From Pelagibacterium sediminicola (GTDB taxonomy: Bacteria > Pseudomonadota > Alphaproteobacteria > Rhizobiales > Devosiaceae), in NCBI RefSeq assembly GCF_003390885.1, contig NZ_QMEL01000007.1, positions 99,370-163,369 on the forward strand: 64,000 nt of DNA. The letters run 5' to 3'. The translations under genes were made by a program, and so were the position numbers. The notes below the pieces were generated by a model. The model did no database searches. It worked only from the letters and a program-made list of their open reading frames with translations, and was not told where the DNA came from. Position 1 is the first letter of the stretch. Each line of letters begins with the position of its first letter. Below are positions 10,292 to 18,885 of the stretch, one piece after another.

Positions 10292-10323
10292 GAGGGGCGG
10301 CCGGATGGCCGCCTCTTTTTTTA
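10292..10323 (+). terminator. Rho-independent terminator of the sugar transporter operon
   Basis: GAGGGGCGGCC, a short GGAT-type loop and GGCCGCCTC form a stable stem followed directly by TTTTTTTT. It lies 41 bases after the binding-protein stop codon, marking the operon end. Confidence 0.93.
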
Positions 10324-10402
10324 CAAAGGGAAGGGGACTTCCTTTTCCTGAGTGCTCCCTGCGTTCAAACCCTTCTTAGGAGTTTGTGCAGTTTTCACTG
10401 AA

Positions 10403-10604
10403 GCGTTTCAGGTTTTGACGGAATCAAGAAGGTCCACGTCCGCGGAGGCACCCTTCTGGTCCCCGGTAATAAATATCGGGGTGACATTGGAGGGAGGGCG
10501 CCAGCAGAAAGCACCACTGTCATTCCGGCATTTATTGCCGGCAATCCAGCGCAATTCCTCCAGGATGGCGGAAGCCGGGTGTTTCCGTCAAAATCTAAAC
10601 GAGC
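10403..10604. repeat. MITE-like element, copy 1
   Basis: A ~200-bp non-coding element bounded by CGTTTCAGGTTTTGACGGAA on the left and TTCCGTCAAAATCTAAACG on the right, which are inverted copies. Inside are GAATCAAGAAGGTCC, GGTAATAAATATCGGGGTGACA and GTCATTCCGGC segments shared in order with the copy at 41146-41356. It fills most of the gap between the sugar operon and otsA; the rest of that gap shows no other feature beyond the terminator. Confidence 0.75.
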
Positions 10605-10637
10605 TAGCCCCCTTGAGGTGGAGGAACGGAACGAGGG

Positions 10638-12107
10638 CTATCCAAATACCGAGCGCCAGAATGCCAGTGTCGAGGTGGGTGGGGTCTGGGGAGACCCGGC
10701 AGGCATCGACCCCCGGAGCCGGGATGGCGCGGTGGGGTTAGAGGTCTGGGGGCCGGCGAGGGCGTCGAGATAATCGGCGGCCCAGTTGTCGACATTGTGG
10801 GCCTGGGCCGCTTCCATCAGCCGGGTCCAGCGCGCCTTGCGTTCAGCGAGCGGCATGGAGAGGGCTTCGCGCATCGCCTCGGCCGTCTCGTCGGCATCGA
10901 ACGGATTGATGAGCAGCGCGTCGTGGAAGATCTCGGCGGCGCCCGCAAAGCGCGAAAGGATTAGAACGCCCGGGTCCTCGGGGTCCTGGGAGCCGACATA
11001 TTCGTGCGCGACAAGGTTCATGCCGTCGCGCAAGGGGGTGACGAGCCCCACCCGCGCCAGCCGGTAGAGCCCGGCGAGGGATGCCTGCGAATAGGCGCGC
11101 TTGACGTAGGTGATCGGCAGCCAGTCGGGTTCGGCAAAGCGCCCCGTAACCCGCCCGACCGCCGCGTCGAGTTCTTCGGAGATGACGCGGTATTCCTTGA
11201 TCGTGTCGCGCGAAGGCGGCGCGATCTGAATCATATGGACCATGCGGCGCAGGCGCGCGTTGTTTTCCAGCAGCTTTTCGTAGGCGCCGACGCGCTGGGG
11301 CAGGCCCTTGGAATAGTCGAGCCGGTCGACCCCCAGAATGACGGCGCGGCCATTCATGGCGCGGGCAACGCGCTTGTACATCTTGCGGGCGTTGGGGCTG
11401 GTGGCCAGTTGCGCGAAGGCATCGGGGTCCGAACCGATGGGGAAGGCATCGAGAACGGTATCGCCCAGCTCGACGACGAACGGGGTGCCGCCGGCCTCCT
11501 TGTACATCTGCTCATGGGCTATGAATTCGTTGAAGGCGGCGACGTCGCGCTGGGCCTGAAAGCCCACGAGATCATAGGCAACTAGATCTTGCAGCAGGTC
11601 CTCGTGATGGGGAATGGCGTGCAGCGCGTCGGGCGTGGGGAAGGGGATGTGGAGGTAAAAGCCGATCCGGTTCCTGACGTTGCGGCGGCGCAGCTCGGTT
11701 GCGAGCGGGATCAGGTGATAGTCGTGCACCCAGATGACATCGTCGGGCCGCAGGTGGGGCACCAGCGCGTCGGCGAACTGGGCGTTGACGCGGCGATAGC
11801 CCTCATACCAGTGCGACTGGATGTCGGTCAGGTCGAGCCGCAAATGGAAGGCCGGCCAGAGGATGGAATTGGAAAAGCCCGCATAATAGGCCTTGTGGTC
11901 ATCGCGGGTGAGATCGATTTGGGCAACGGTCAGCCCGTCTATGGTTTCAAAACGCGCTTCCGCCGAGGGTTTTTCAGTAAAGCTGCCCGACCAGCCGAGC
12001 CAGAACCCGTCGTGCCGGGCGAGGGTCTTCCTGAGCGCCACGGCAAGCCCCCCGGCGGCGGGCGCCTTGCCGGGGGTGCGGTTGGAAACGATGATGAGCC
12101 GCGTCAT
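10638..12107 (-). CDS. otsA: Trehalose-6-phosphate synthase
   Basis: Transfers glucose from UDP-glucose to glucose-6-phosphate to give trehalose-6-phosphate, an osmolyte precursor. The 489-residue GT20 protein shows SNRTPG, the FWLGWSG loop, VIWVHDYHL, VDRLDYSKGLP, LVTPLRDGMNLVAHEY and VLILSRFAGAAE in order. The last ~30 residues are Ser/Pro/Thr-rich and unlike the family core; they end 34 bases from the MITE-like element, so the tail may have been altered by that insertion. Start at 12107 overlaps the otsB stop codon by 4 bases, so the two are coupled, otsB first. Confidence 0.96.
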   Translation of the reverse strand: MTRLIIVSNRTPGKAPAAGGLAVALRKTLARHDGFWLGWSGSFTEKPSAEARFETIDGLTVAQIDLTRDDHKAYYAGFSNSILWPAFHLRLDLTDIQSHWYEGYRRVNAQFADALVPHLRPDDVIWVHDYHLIPLATELRRRNVRNRIGFYLHIPFPTPDALHAIPHHEDLLQDLVAYDLVGFQAQRDVAAFNEFIAHEQMYKEAGGTPFVVELGDTVLDAFPIGSDPDAFAQLATSPNARKMYKRVARAMNGRAVILGVDRLDYSKGLPQRVGAYEKLLENNARLRRMVHMIQIAPPSRDTIKEYRVISEELDAAVGRVTGRFAEPDWLPITYVKRAYSQASLAGLYRLARVGLVTPLRDGMNLVAHEYVGSQDPEDPGVLILSRFAGAAEIFHDALLINPFDADETAEAMREALSMPLAERKARWTRLMEAAQAHNVDNWAADYLDALAGPQTSNPTAPSRLRGSMPAGSPQTPPTSTLAFWRSVFG

Positions 12108-12892
12108 TGTCGAGCCTCTTTGAGCCGGGTGTCCTCGCCATGCTCCGGCGTGCGTTCCGCCAGCGTCTCGAGCAGGTCGTAGACCGCAGCAATATCGGGT
12201 AGGCGGAATTTTGCCGCGCTCGGGCCGGGGCCCACCTTGACCGTGACGCCGTCCATGGCGTTGACGGTACGAAAGCCATCCTCGTCGGTCACGTCGTCGC
12301 CGATGAACACCGGCGTGCGGCCCCGGAACGGGGGGTTTTGCATGAGGGTTGCGATGGCCGCACCCTTGTCTGTGCCCCTGGGGCGGGCTTCGATCACCTT
12401 CTTGCCGCCGATCGCATGGAAATCGGTGGCACTTTTCAGTGCATGGTCCATCGCCGCCTGCACGTCGCCGCCCCGTTCGGGAGCCGCGCGGTAATGCACC
12501 GCGACGCCGGCGGGCTTGGGCTCGACGAGGATGCGCTCGTCGCCATCAAAATGGTCCGAAAGGATGCGGCTGAGTTTGGCGGCGGCTGTGGCGTGTCCCG
12601 AACTGGCCGGGCGCGTCTCGCCCTGATGGCGCTGCTCAGCGCCGTGACTGCCGGAAACCGAAAAGGGGTGGGAGGAGAGAAAGCCATCGATGTTGTCGAT
12701 GGTGCGGCCGGTGACGATGGCAAAGGCACCGCCGAGCGCGGTTTCGAGCGCTTCGAGCCGGCCGGCGAGAAAATCGGGCACCTCGATCGCATCGGGCCGG
12801 GGGGCGATCTCGACAAGGGTGCCGTCAAAATCGGTAAAGATCGCCACCGGGCCGGCGCAGGCCGTCAGGATGGCGGAAAAATGGTTGGTCAT
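12104..12892 (-). CDS. otsB: Trehalose-6-phosphate phosphatase
   Basis: Dephosphorylates trehalose-6-phosphate to trehalose. A 262-residue HAD-superfamily enzyme with the nucleophile motif FTDFDGTLVEI near the N-terminus, VTGRTIDNI in the cap-proximal region, KPAGVAVHYR and the acidic motif IGDDVTDEDGF. ATG 12892 is chosen over the TTG at 12901 because GAGGACG sits just upstream of it. It overlaps otsA by 4 bases and is the first gene of the two-gene trehalose operon. Upstream lies a hairpin-rich stretch of about 325 bases. Confidence 0.95.
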   Translation of the reverse strand: MTNHFSAILTACAGPVAIFTDFDGTLVEIAPRPDAIEVPDFLAGRLEALETALGGAFAIVTGRTIDNIDGFLSSHPFSVSGSHGAEQRHQGETRPASSGHATAAAKLSRILSDHFDGDERILVEPKPAGVAVHYRAAPERGGDVQAAMDHALKSATDFHAIGGKKVIEARPRGTDKGAAIATLMQNPPFRGRTPVFIGDDVTDEDGFRTVNAMDGVTVKVGPGPSAAKFRLPDIAAVYDLLETLAERTPEHGEDTRLKEARQ

Positions 12893-12970
12893 CGTCCTCA
12901 AGAATATCGCTGGTTTCGGATCGCTCCATCAACGCAACGGCGGGGGAAACCGATTGGTTCCGAAAACGAT

Positions 12971-13190
12971 GTGGGGAGAGGGGCCGGAACGCAGGCACTC
13001 AAGGAAAACCTTGTCCCTCTCCCCACGGGATGAAAGGCCCTGGATGGAGGACGTGAAACCGGGGCCATTCATCCCGCGGCCCGGGAGGAACAAGCCGCGA
13101 GAAGGGGATCGGCCTCAAAAGGGCCGGATGAAGACGGAGGAACGAATGCCCAACGGCCATTGGGGGACGTGCCGGGCCGTTCGTTCCTCC
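12971..13190. other. Hairpin-rich intergenic region
   Basis: The 326-base gap between otsB and the receiver-domain gene contains three long inverted repeats in a row. The first pairs GTGGGGAGAGGG (12971) with CCCTCTCCCCAC (ends 13026), with a small hairpin CAAGG-AAAA-CCTTG inside its loop. The second pairs GGGATGAA (13027) with TTCATCCC (ends 13075). The third pairs GGAGGAACGAA (13136) with TTCGTTCCTCC (ends 13190). No open frame with coding character crosses it. It may be a structured leader, a small RNA or a decayed repeat; the sequence does not decide between these. Confidence 0.6.
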
Positions 13191-13218
13191 CTATCGAGCG
13201 GAACCGGGGACGCGGTGG

Positions 13219-13671
13219 TTACGCTCGAATGGGCCAGGTGCCGGTTTCCCGCACCCAGTAACTGGAAATCCGTTCGACCTGACGCCGATAGGCGTCGTGC
13301 TCGTGGTGGCGGTCGAAAGCGGCGGTTGCGCCGGCGGACAACAGGCGCTGGCGCTTGTCATGATCGAGGTCCGTTGCCATGACCGCGACGGGAATGCCCG
13401 CTGCGCGGGCCTGTGACGCGATCCGCGTCAGGAAATTCTCATTGGCCGCGGAACTGGCCTTGAGGTCCACGACGATCATATCCGGCGTGCCCGGCCCCCG
13501 GTTGGACAGTAGCCGCTCGAACGAGCGCAGGGCGCGTCCGGCATTGCCCATCCACCGCACGCGGACGAAAGCGCCGGTCCTGCGCAGGGTACGCGCGAAG
13601 AGCCGCGCGGAATGGATGTGGTCGTCGACGAGCGCGAATATCGGCGCATCGTCTTCGGCAGGATCGGTCAT
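13219..13671 (-). CDS. Lone receiver-domain (response regulator-like) protein
   Basis: A 150-residue protein resembling a CheY-type receiver domain with no output domain. FALVDDH supplies the acidic pair (residues 16-17), MIVVDLK the likely phosphoacceptor Asp69, and VAVMATDLD the conserved Thr near residue 100. The usual switch Lys after the fifth strand is not seen: AGATAAFDRH stands where a K-P pair is normal. ATG 13671 gives MTDPAEDD; a TTG 18 bases upstream is less likely. It is divergent from the winged-helix/TPR gene at 13946. No histidine kinase lies nearby, so its partner is unknown. Confidence 0.72.
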   Translation of the reverse strand: MTDPAEDDAPIFALVDDHIHSARLFARTLRRTGAFVRVRWMGNAGRALRSFERLLSNRGPGTPDMIVVDLKASSAANENFLTRIASQARAAGIPVAVMATDLDHDKRQRLLSAGATAAFDRHHEHDAYRRQVERISSYWVRETGTWPIRA

Positions 13672-13945
13672 TGGTTCCAATTCCAGCAACAGCGAACCGG
13701 CAGGGACAACCTGGTTGCCCGGAACGGTTCGTCCTGATCGTGTGCTCGCTCGAAAAGCGCGCCGCCTCCGCCAAGGCCCGCGCAGACACCGGACATGCGC
13801 AATCGAAGCAGCATGCCGGAAACTGGGGCCCGTATGGCGTCAGGGCGCGCGCGGGCACTAGGTTATCCACCGTAACATGCAGGTAACGTCCCGCTCGATT
13901 TACATGTAAAACCCATCTCGCTACAGTTCCTCCCGGGAGGACGCC

Positions 13946-15649
13946 ATGCCATCGGAAGATGCGGCCGGCGGATTGGATGATGCGGCGGTGCGCAAGGCTC
14001 TCGACGAGCTGCTGGCGTGGGAGCCTATGCGCCGCTCGCCGCAGCTCGCGGCCTTTCTGCGCTATATCGTCGAGGCGCGGCTGGATGGCGACGAGGCCAA
14101 CCTCAAGGCCTATTCGATCGCGGTGGACGTGCTCGGGCGCGGTGAGGATTTCGATCCGCAAACCGACCCCATCGTGCGCGTGCAGGCCCGGCGGCTGCGC
14201 AACCTGCTGAGCGCGTTCCATGAAAGCGGGGAGGGGCAAGGCGCGGTTCGCATCGTGTTGCCGGTGGGCCGCTACGTTCCTCAATTCATTCCGGTGGAGA
14301 GCAAGACCCAACCTGCCCCGGTACGGCCGGGCGGTGCAGTGCGGGGCAGTACGTGGATCGTGGGGGCGGCGGCCATTGTCCTTCTGATGGCCGCGATCGT
14401 TTTCTGGCCGGATCTTGCCGAGCGCACGGGCCGGCTTGCCGATCTCGGGCAACCCTTGCCGCCGCTGGTGCTGGTGGAAGAATTCGAGAACCTTGCATCC
14501 GATGAACAGGGTACGCCGCTGGTGGCCGGTCTGGCGGTGGAAATGGTCACTGATCTCAATCAGTTCCCAGACGTCGTGGCGCGCTATGGCGGGGCGCGGG
14601 CGGCGCTGTCCCCGGCCGAGATCGCGCTGGATATGCCGGTTTATCTGCTTTCGGGCGTGGCCCGGCGAGTGGCGCAGGGCGTCCAGTACGGGATCGTCCT
14701 TACCGATGGCGATACGGGCGCAACGCTTGCCAATCACGATCTTGCCGTGGCGCTGGTCAACGAGGTGCCGATGATGTCGATCGACGATGTCGCCCGCTAT
14801 TTCGTGATGCGGCTGGCAAGCCCGCGCAGCGTCCTGCACGCGCCCGTCCGGGCGTGGCTTGCGGAAAACGATACCGTGCCGCTCGCGCTTTATCCCTGCC
14901 TTGCAGCCTATTGGCACTATCGCGAGGGACCCGAGGCAGATGCAAACCGGGTGAAGGGGTGCGCGGAAAAGCTGGCGGCCACCGAGCCGGACGCGCGGGC
15001 CGTGCTTGCAAGCCTTCTGGCGGATGCCGCGTGGGACGAGGGCGCTGAAACCGAAGAGGGGCGGGAGATCATCGCCGAGGCCCGGGCGCTGGCCGAAAGT
15101 GCGCGTGATGAGGACCCGACGCGCGAAATGGCCTGGATGGCGCTGGCCCGTGCTGCCTTTTTCTCAGGAGAACTGCTGACGGCGCGTGACAATTTCCATT
15201 CGGCATACCAGCTCAATCCGGCTTCGGCGGATATCGTTGCGGGTTATGCGCAGGTGCTCGGGCATATCGGCAACTGGGAGTCGGCCATGCGGCTTTCCGA
15301 CGAGATACGCGCCGCCGAAAGCGATCCGCCCGCCTGGTTCCATCTCACCCCGGCCCTTCATGCGCTGCGCATGGGCGACTATGCCGAGGCTGCCGACCAT
15401 GCGCGGCTTTCGCTGCCCGCCCATCGCGATATGAGCCTTGCCATTCTGGTGGCGGCGGGCGGGCAGATGCGCAACAGGGACCTGATCGACGCCTATCTGC
15501 CGCAATTGCTGGCGGGGCAGCGCTTCCGCCGCATGGGTATCCTGCCGACGCTGCGCTATCTCATCTCGGACACCGAATTGCTGCGCCAGTTCTCGTTGGG
15601 GATTGCCAACGCCGGGGTGCCGCTGGACCGGCTGGCGCGGCCCTTCTGA
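13946..15649 (+). CDS. Winged-helix, transmembrane, TPR-repeat protein
   Basis: A 567-residue protein with three parts. Residues ~10-115 form the N-terminal domain often found in ToxR-like and adenylate-cyclase-like TPR proteins (VRKALDELLAW, FLRYIVEARL, DPIVRVQARRLR, GRYVPQF). Residues ~135-155 are one membrane helix. The rest is a periplasmic region ending in TPR-like helical pairs (FHSAYQLNPASADIVAGYAQVLGHIGNWESAM). GGGAGGACGCC precedes the ATG. The design suggests a membrane-tethered regulator whose C-terminal part senses or assembles outside the cytoplasm. No catalytic cyclase domain is present. Target genes unknown. Confidence 0.8.
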   Translation: MPSEDAAGGLDDAAVRKALDELLAWEPMRRSPQLAAFLRYIVEARLDGDEANLKAYSIAVDVLGRGEDFDPQTDPIVRVQARRLRNLLSAFHESGEGQGAVRIVLPVGRYVPQFIPVESKTQPAPVRPGGAVRGSTWIVGAAAIVLLMAAIVFWPDLAERTGRLADLGQPLPPLVLVEEFENLASDEQGTPLVAGLAVEMVTDLNQFPDVVARYGGARAALSPAEIALDMPVYLLSGVARRVAQGVQYGIVLTDGDTGATLANHDLAVALVNEVPMMSIDDVARYFVMRLASPRSVLHAPVRAWLAENDTVPLALYPCLAAYWHYREGPEADANRVKGCAEKLAATEPDARAVLASLLADAAWDEGAETEEGREIIAEARALAESARDEDPTREMAWMALARAAFFSGELLTARDNFHSAYQLNPASADIVAGYAQVLGHIGNWESAMRLSDEIRAAESDPPAWFHLTPALHALRMGDYAEAADHARLSLPAHRDMSLAILVAAGGQMRNRDLIDAYLPQLLAGQRFRRMGILPTLRYLISDTELLRQFSLGIANAGVPLDRLARPF

Positions 15650-15726
15650 CTGCTATTGCGCAATCTTTTCTGGACGCCATACGCAAATCGCCTTCAGATA
15701 CAAGGCAAAAGCGGAGGAGCGTTTCC

Positions 15727-16716
15727 ATGGCCTTTAGAGCGTTGGTCACCGACAGGGGCGATGACGGCACGATTTCCAACACGATCATGGAGTTGGACGA
15801 GGAGAGCCTGCCCCAAGGCGACGTGCTGGTCGGCATCGAGTGGGCCGGGTTCAACTACAAGGACGGGATGGTGCTGGCGGGCGAGGGCGGGCTCGTGCGG
15901 CAATACCCCCATGTCGGCGGGGTCGATTTTGCGGGCCGGGTTATCGAAAGCGCCGACGGGCGCTATCGGCCCGGCGAAGGCGTGGTGCTCACCGGCTGGC
16001 GGGTGGGGGAGTGGCATTGGGGCGGGTTCGCGACCCGCGCCCGCGTCAAGGCCGACTGGCTGGTGCCGCTGCCCGAAACGCTTTCAACCCGCGATGCGAT
16101 GGTGCTCGGAACGGCAGGGCTCACTGCGATGCTGGCGGTCAACCGGCTCGAAGCCGAGGGCATCACGCCAGAAAGCGGCCCCGTTCTGGTGACGGGGGCG
16201 GGCGGGGGCGTCGGCTCGATTGCAACGCAATTGCTCTCGCGGCTGGGATATAGCGTCGATGCGATGAGCGGGCGGGCGGAACTTGCCGAGGACCTCAAGG
16301 CGCTGGGGGCGGCAAACGTGGTGGGGCGCGATGTTCTGGCGCCAAGCCCCAAAAAACTTCTCGCGACGCGCTGGGCGGGCGCCATCGACAGTGTGGGCGG
16401 CGCGCCGCTGGGCGAATTGCTCAAGCAGATGCAGCCGGGCGGATGCGTCGCCGCAGTTGGACTGGCGGCGGGCGACGGGTGGGACGCCAGCGTCGTGCCG
16501 TTCATCCTGCGCGGGGTGACGCTGGCCGGGATCGATAGCGTGATGCAGCCCTTTGCGGCGCGGGTTGCGGCGTGGGACCGGCTGACGGAACTTTTCGATC
16601 GCACCCTTTACGAGCGCATGGTGAGCGAGGCGGGGCTTGCCGATCTGCCTGCGGTTGGCAGCGATATCCTTGCGGGCCGGATCAGGGGCCGGGTGGTCTC
16701 CAACCCCGGCGCTTGA
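15727..16716 (+). CDS. acuI: Acrylyl-CoA reductase (NADPH), AcuI/YhdH family
   Basis: A zinc-free medium-chain dehydrogenase/reductase of 329 residues. The sequence shows WAGFNYKDGMVLAGEG, the HVGGVDFAGRV loop, DWLVPLPE and the NADPH-binding LVTGAGGGVGSIATQLL, the pattern of the YhdH/AcuI subfamily that reduces acrylyl-CoA to propionyl-CoA. GGAGGAGC precedes the ATG. Its place directly before pccB-pccA-mcm-mce supports the role: it would feed propionyl-CoA made from acrylate, DMSP or 3-hydroxypropionate into the methylmalonyl-CoA pathway. The substrate is inferred from family and context. Confidence 0.88.
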   Translation: MAFRALVTDRGDDGTISNTIMELDEESLPQGDVLVGIEWAGFNYKDGMVLAGEGGLVRQYPHVGGVDFAGRVIESADGRYRPGEGVVLTGWRVGEWHWGGFATRARVKADWLVPLPETLSTRDAMVLGTAGLTAMLAVNRLEAEGITPESGPVLVTGAGGGVGSIATQLLSRLGYSVDAMSGRAELAEDLKALGAANVVGRDVLAPSPKKLLATRWAGAIDSVGGAPLGELLKQMQPGGCVAAVGLAAGDGWDASVVPFILRGVTLAGIDSVMQPFAARVAAWDRLTELFDRTLYERMVSEAGLADLPAVGSDILAGRIRGRVVSNPGA

Positions 16717-16787
16717 CGCATGGTGCCGAAAAGGGTTCGCCAAATCGGCATTTCCCGTTAATCTGACCGGCAATTGCGGAGGACTGG

Positions 16788-18320
16788 ATGCAGGAAGTCA
16801 TCGAGGCGCTGGAGGCACGGCGTCAGCATGCGCGGCAGGGCGGGGGCGCCCGGAGGATCGAGGCGCAACATGGCAAGGGCAAGCTGACGGCGCGCGAGCG
16901 TATCGATGTGCTGCTCGATCCCGACAGTTTTGAAGAATACGACATGTTCGTCACCCATCGTGCCCGCGATTTCGGGATGGACGCGCAGGTCATTCCCGGC
17001 GACGGCGTGGTGACCGGGTGGGGCACGATCAACGGGCGGCTCGCCTACGTCTTTTCGCAGGATTTCACCGTTTTCGGCGGCTCGCTCTCGGAAACGCATG
17101 CCCAGAAGATCTGCAAGATCATGGATCTCGCGGTGCAGAACGGGGCTCCGATCATCGGGCTTAACGATTCCGGCGGCGCGCGCATCCAGGAGGGGGTGGC
17201 CTCGCTCGGGGGTTATGCCGAGGTGTTCTGGCGCAACGTGCAGGCATCGGGCGCGGTGCCGCAGATTTCGGTGATCATGGGCCCGTGCGCGGGCGGGGCG
17301 GTCTATTCGCCGGCCATGACCGACTTCATCTATATGGTCAAGGATACGAGCTACATGTTCGTGACCGGGCCCGATGTGGTGAAAACCGTCACCAATGAGA
17401 CGGTGACCCATGAAGAACTGGGCGGGGCCTCGACGCATACGCGGATTTCCTCGGTGGCGGACGGGGCGTTCGAGAACGATATCGAGACGCTGCTGGAGGT
17501 TCGGCGGCTGTTCGATTTCCTGCCGCTCTCGGCGCGCGAAAAGGCGCCGCGCGTCGCCACCAACGATCAGGTGGACCGGCGCGAGGACAGCCTCGATACG
17601 CTTATCCCCGCCAATGCCAACCAGCCCTACGACATGCGCGAGGTGATCGAGAAGATCGCCGACGAGGGCGATTTCCTCGAACTGCAAAAGGAGCACGCCG
17701 GCAATATCCTCATCGGCTTTGTCCGGCTTAACGGTCAGACCGTGGGGGTCGTCGCCAACCAGCCGCTCGTTCTGGCCGGGTGCCTCGACATCAACGCAAG
17801 CAAGAAGGCGGCGCGCTTCATCCGGTTCTGCGACAGCTTCGATATTCCGATCCTGACGCTGGTGGACGTGCCGGGCTTTTTGCCGGGTGTGGCGCAGGAA
17901 TATGGCGGGATCATCAAGCACGGCGCGAAACTGCTGTTCGCCTATGCCGAGGCAACGGTGCCCAAGGTGACGGTCATTACCCGCAAGGCGTATGGCGGAG
18001 CCTATGACGTGATGGCCTCAAAGCATATCAGGGCGGATGTGAACTACGCCTGGCCGAGCGCGGAAATCGCGGTGATGGGGGCCAAGGGAGCAACGGAGAT
18101 TCTCTATCGTTCCGAACTTGGCGACGCCGAAAAGATTGCGGCGCGGACGCAGGAATATGAGGAGCGGTTCGCAAACCCGTTCGTGGCGGCGGAGCGCGGG
18201 TTCATCGACGACGTGATCATGCCGCACAATACGCGGCGGCGGGTGGCGCGGGCGCTGGAGACGCTGCGGCACAAGAGGGTCGAGGGGCCGGTGAAAAAGC
18301 ACGGGAATATTCCGCTGTGA
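16788..18320 (+). CDS. pccB: Propionyl-CoA carboxylase beta subunit
   Basis: Carboxyltransferase subunit (510 residues) moving CO2 from biotin to propionyl-CoA to form (S)-methylmalonyl-CoA. Two crotonase-like halves are visible: the N-terminal acyl-CoA half with [16 protein letters not shown] and [13 protein letters not shown], and the C-terminal half with [19 protein letters not shown] and [22 protein letters not shown] precedes ATG 16788. The alpha subunit follows at 18886, separated by a palindromic repeat and a DUF559 gene. Length and motif set distinguish it from acetyl-CoA carboxylase AccD. Confidence 0.97.
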   Translation: MQEVIEALEARRQHARQGGGARRIEAQHGKGKLTARERIDVLLDPDSFEEYDMFVTHRARDFGMDAQVIPGDGVVTGWGTINGRLAYVFSQDFTVFGGSLSETHAQKICKIMDLAVQNGAPIIGLNDSGGARIQEGVASLGGYAEVFWRNVQASGAVPQISVIMGPCAGGAVYSPAMTDFIYMVKDTSYMFVTGPDVVKTVTNETVTHEELGGASTHTRISSVADGAFENDIETLLEVRRLFDFLPLSAREKAPRVATNDQVDRREDSLDTLIPANANQPYDMREVIEKIADEGDFLELQKEHAGNILIGFVRLNGQTVGVVANQPLVLAGCLDINASKKAARFIRFCDSFDIPILTLVDVPGFLPGVAQEYGGIIKHGAKLLFAYAEATVPKVTVITRKAYGGAYDVMASKHIRADVNYAWPSAEIAVMGAKGATEILYRSELGDAEKIAARTQEYEERFANPFVAAERGFIDDVIMPHNTRRRVARALETLRHKRVEGPVKKHGNIPL

Positions 18321-18351
18321 GGGGGGTGAGGATGGAGGCATCTGTGTTCGC

Positions 18352-18482
18352 CGCTTCACCCCTCCCCAGCCCTCCCCATCAAGGGGAGGGTGCTTCCTTT
18401 TCCTTGTTGTCTCCCTACGCACAAGGCCAGCACCTCCCCCCTTGTGGGGGAGGATGGGAGGGGGGATTCGGCGTTAGCCGAT
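18352..18482. repeat. GC-rich composite palindrome, copy 2
   Basis: Two palindromic modules, CCCTCCCCATCAAGGGGAGGG and CCTCCCCCCTTGTGGGGGAGG types, flank a ~45-base spacer with ACGCACAAGGCCAGC. Nearly the same element is present at 60402-60535. It separates pccB from the DUF559 gene inside the propionyl-CoA operon. Confidence 0.85.
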
Positions 18483-18516
18483 CAGCGGTATTTGGATTAA
18501 GCGCAGGATTGCGGGC

Positions 18517-18885
18517 ATGAACTCCTCGCTTGCCAGGACGCTCCGATCCAATCCCACCGATGCGGAAAAGCGAATGTGGCGTCTTCTGTTTCCATTTCGA
18601 TCCCAAGGCTTTCACTTTCGCAAACAGGCCCCGATCGGATCATATGTCGCCGATTTCCTCTGCCACCATGCAAAGCTGGTTATCGAGGTCGATGGCGGAC
18701 AACATTATACGCTGGCGGGACAGCGTCATGACGAACGGCGCAGTGCCTTTTTGGCTGGCGAGGGATACATCATCCTGCGGTTTTCCAATCTCGATGTTCT
18801 GAACAATCCGGGCGGCGTCAGTGCAGTTCTTGCCAACGCGCTGGACCGGCTCGAACCTTCACCTCGCGCTGTCAGGAAAACCTGA
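18517..18885 (+). CDS. DUF559 protein, Vsr-like endonuclease fold
   Basis: A 122-residue DUF559 protein, distantly related to very-short-patch-repair endonucleases. Family motifs visible are LRSNPTDAEKRMWRLL, FHFRKQAPIGSYVADFLC, KLVIEVDGGQHY and YIILRFSNLDVLNN; the D and E-V-D residues are the expected nuclease-fold acidic positions. Its stop codon abuts the pccA start directly (TGA then ATG), and it follows palindrome copy 2. It has no known role in propionate metabolism and looks like a mobile passenger that landed between two operon genes. Biochemical function of the family is not established. Confidence 0.87.
   Translation: MNSSLARTLRSNPTDAEKRMWRLLFPFRSQGFHFRKQAPIGSYVADFLCHHAKLVIEVDGGQHYTLAGQRHDERRSAFLAGEGYIILRFSNLDVLNNPGGVSAVLANALDRLEPSPRAVRKT

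Noticed and set aside
13439..14917. 492-codon open frame on the minus strand across the receiver and TPR genes
   Set aside because: It overlaps two better-supported genes in other frames and shows no domain.
18352..18482. CRISPR-like repetition in the GC-rich elements
   Set aside because: The repeats are palindromic, dispersed and not spaced with unique spacers; no cas genes are present.
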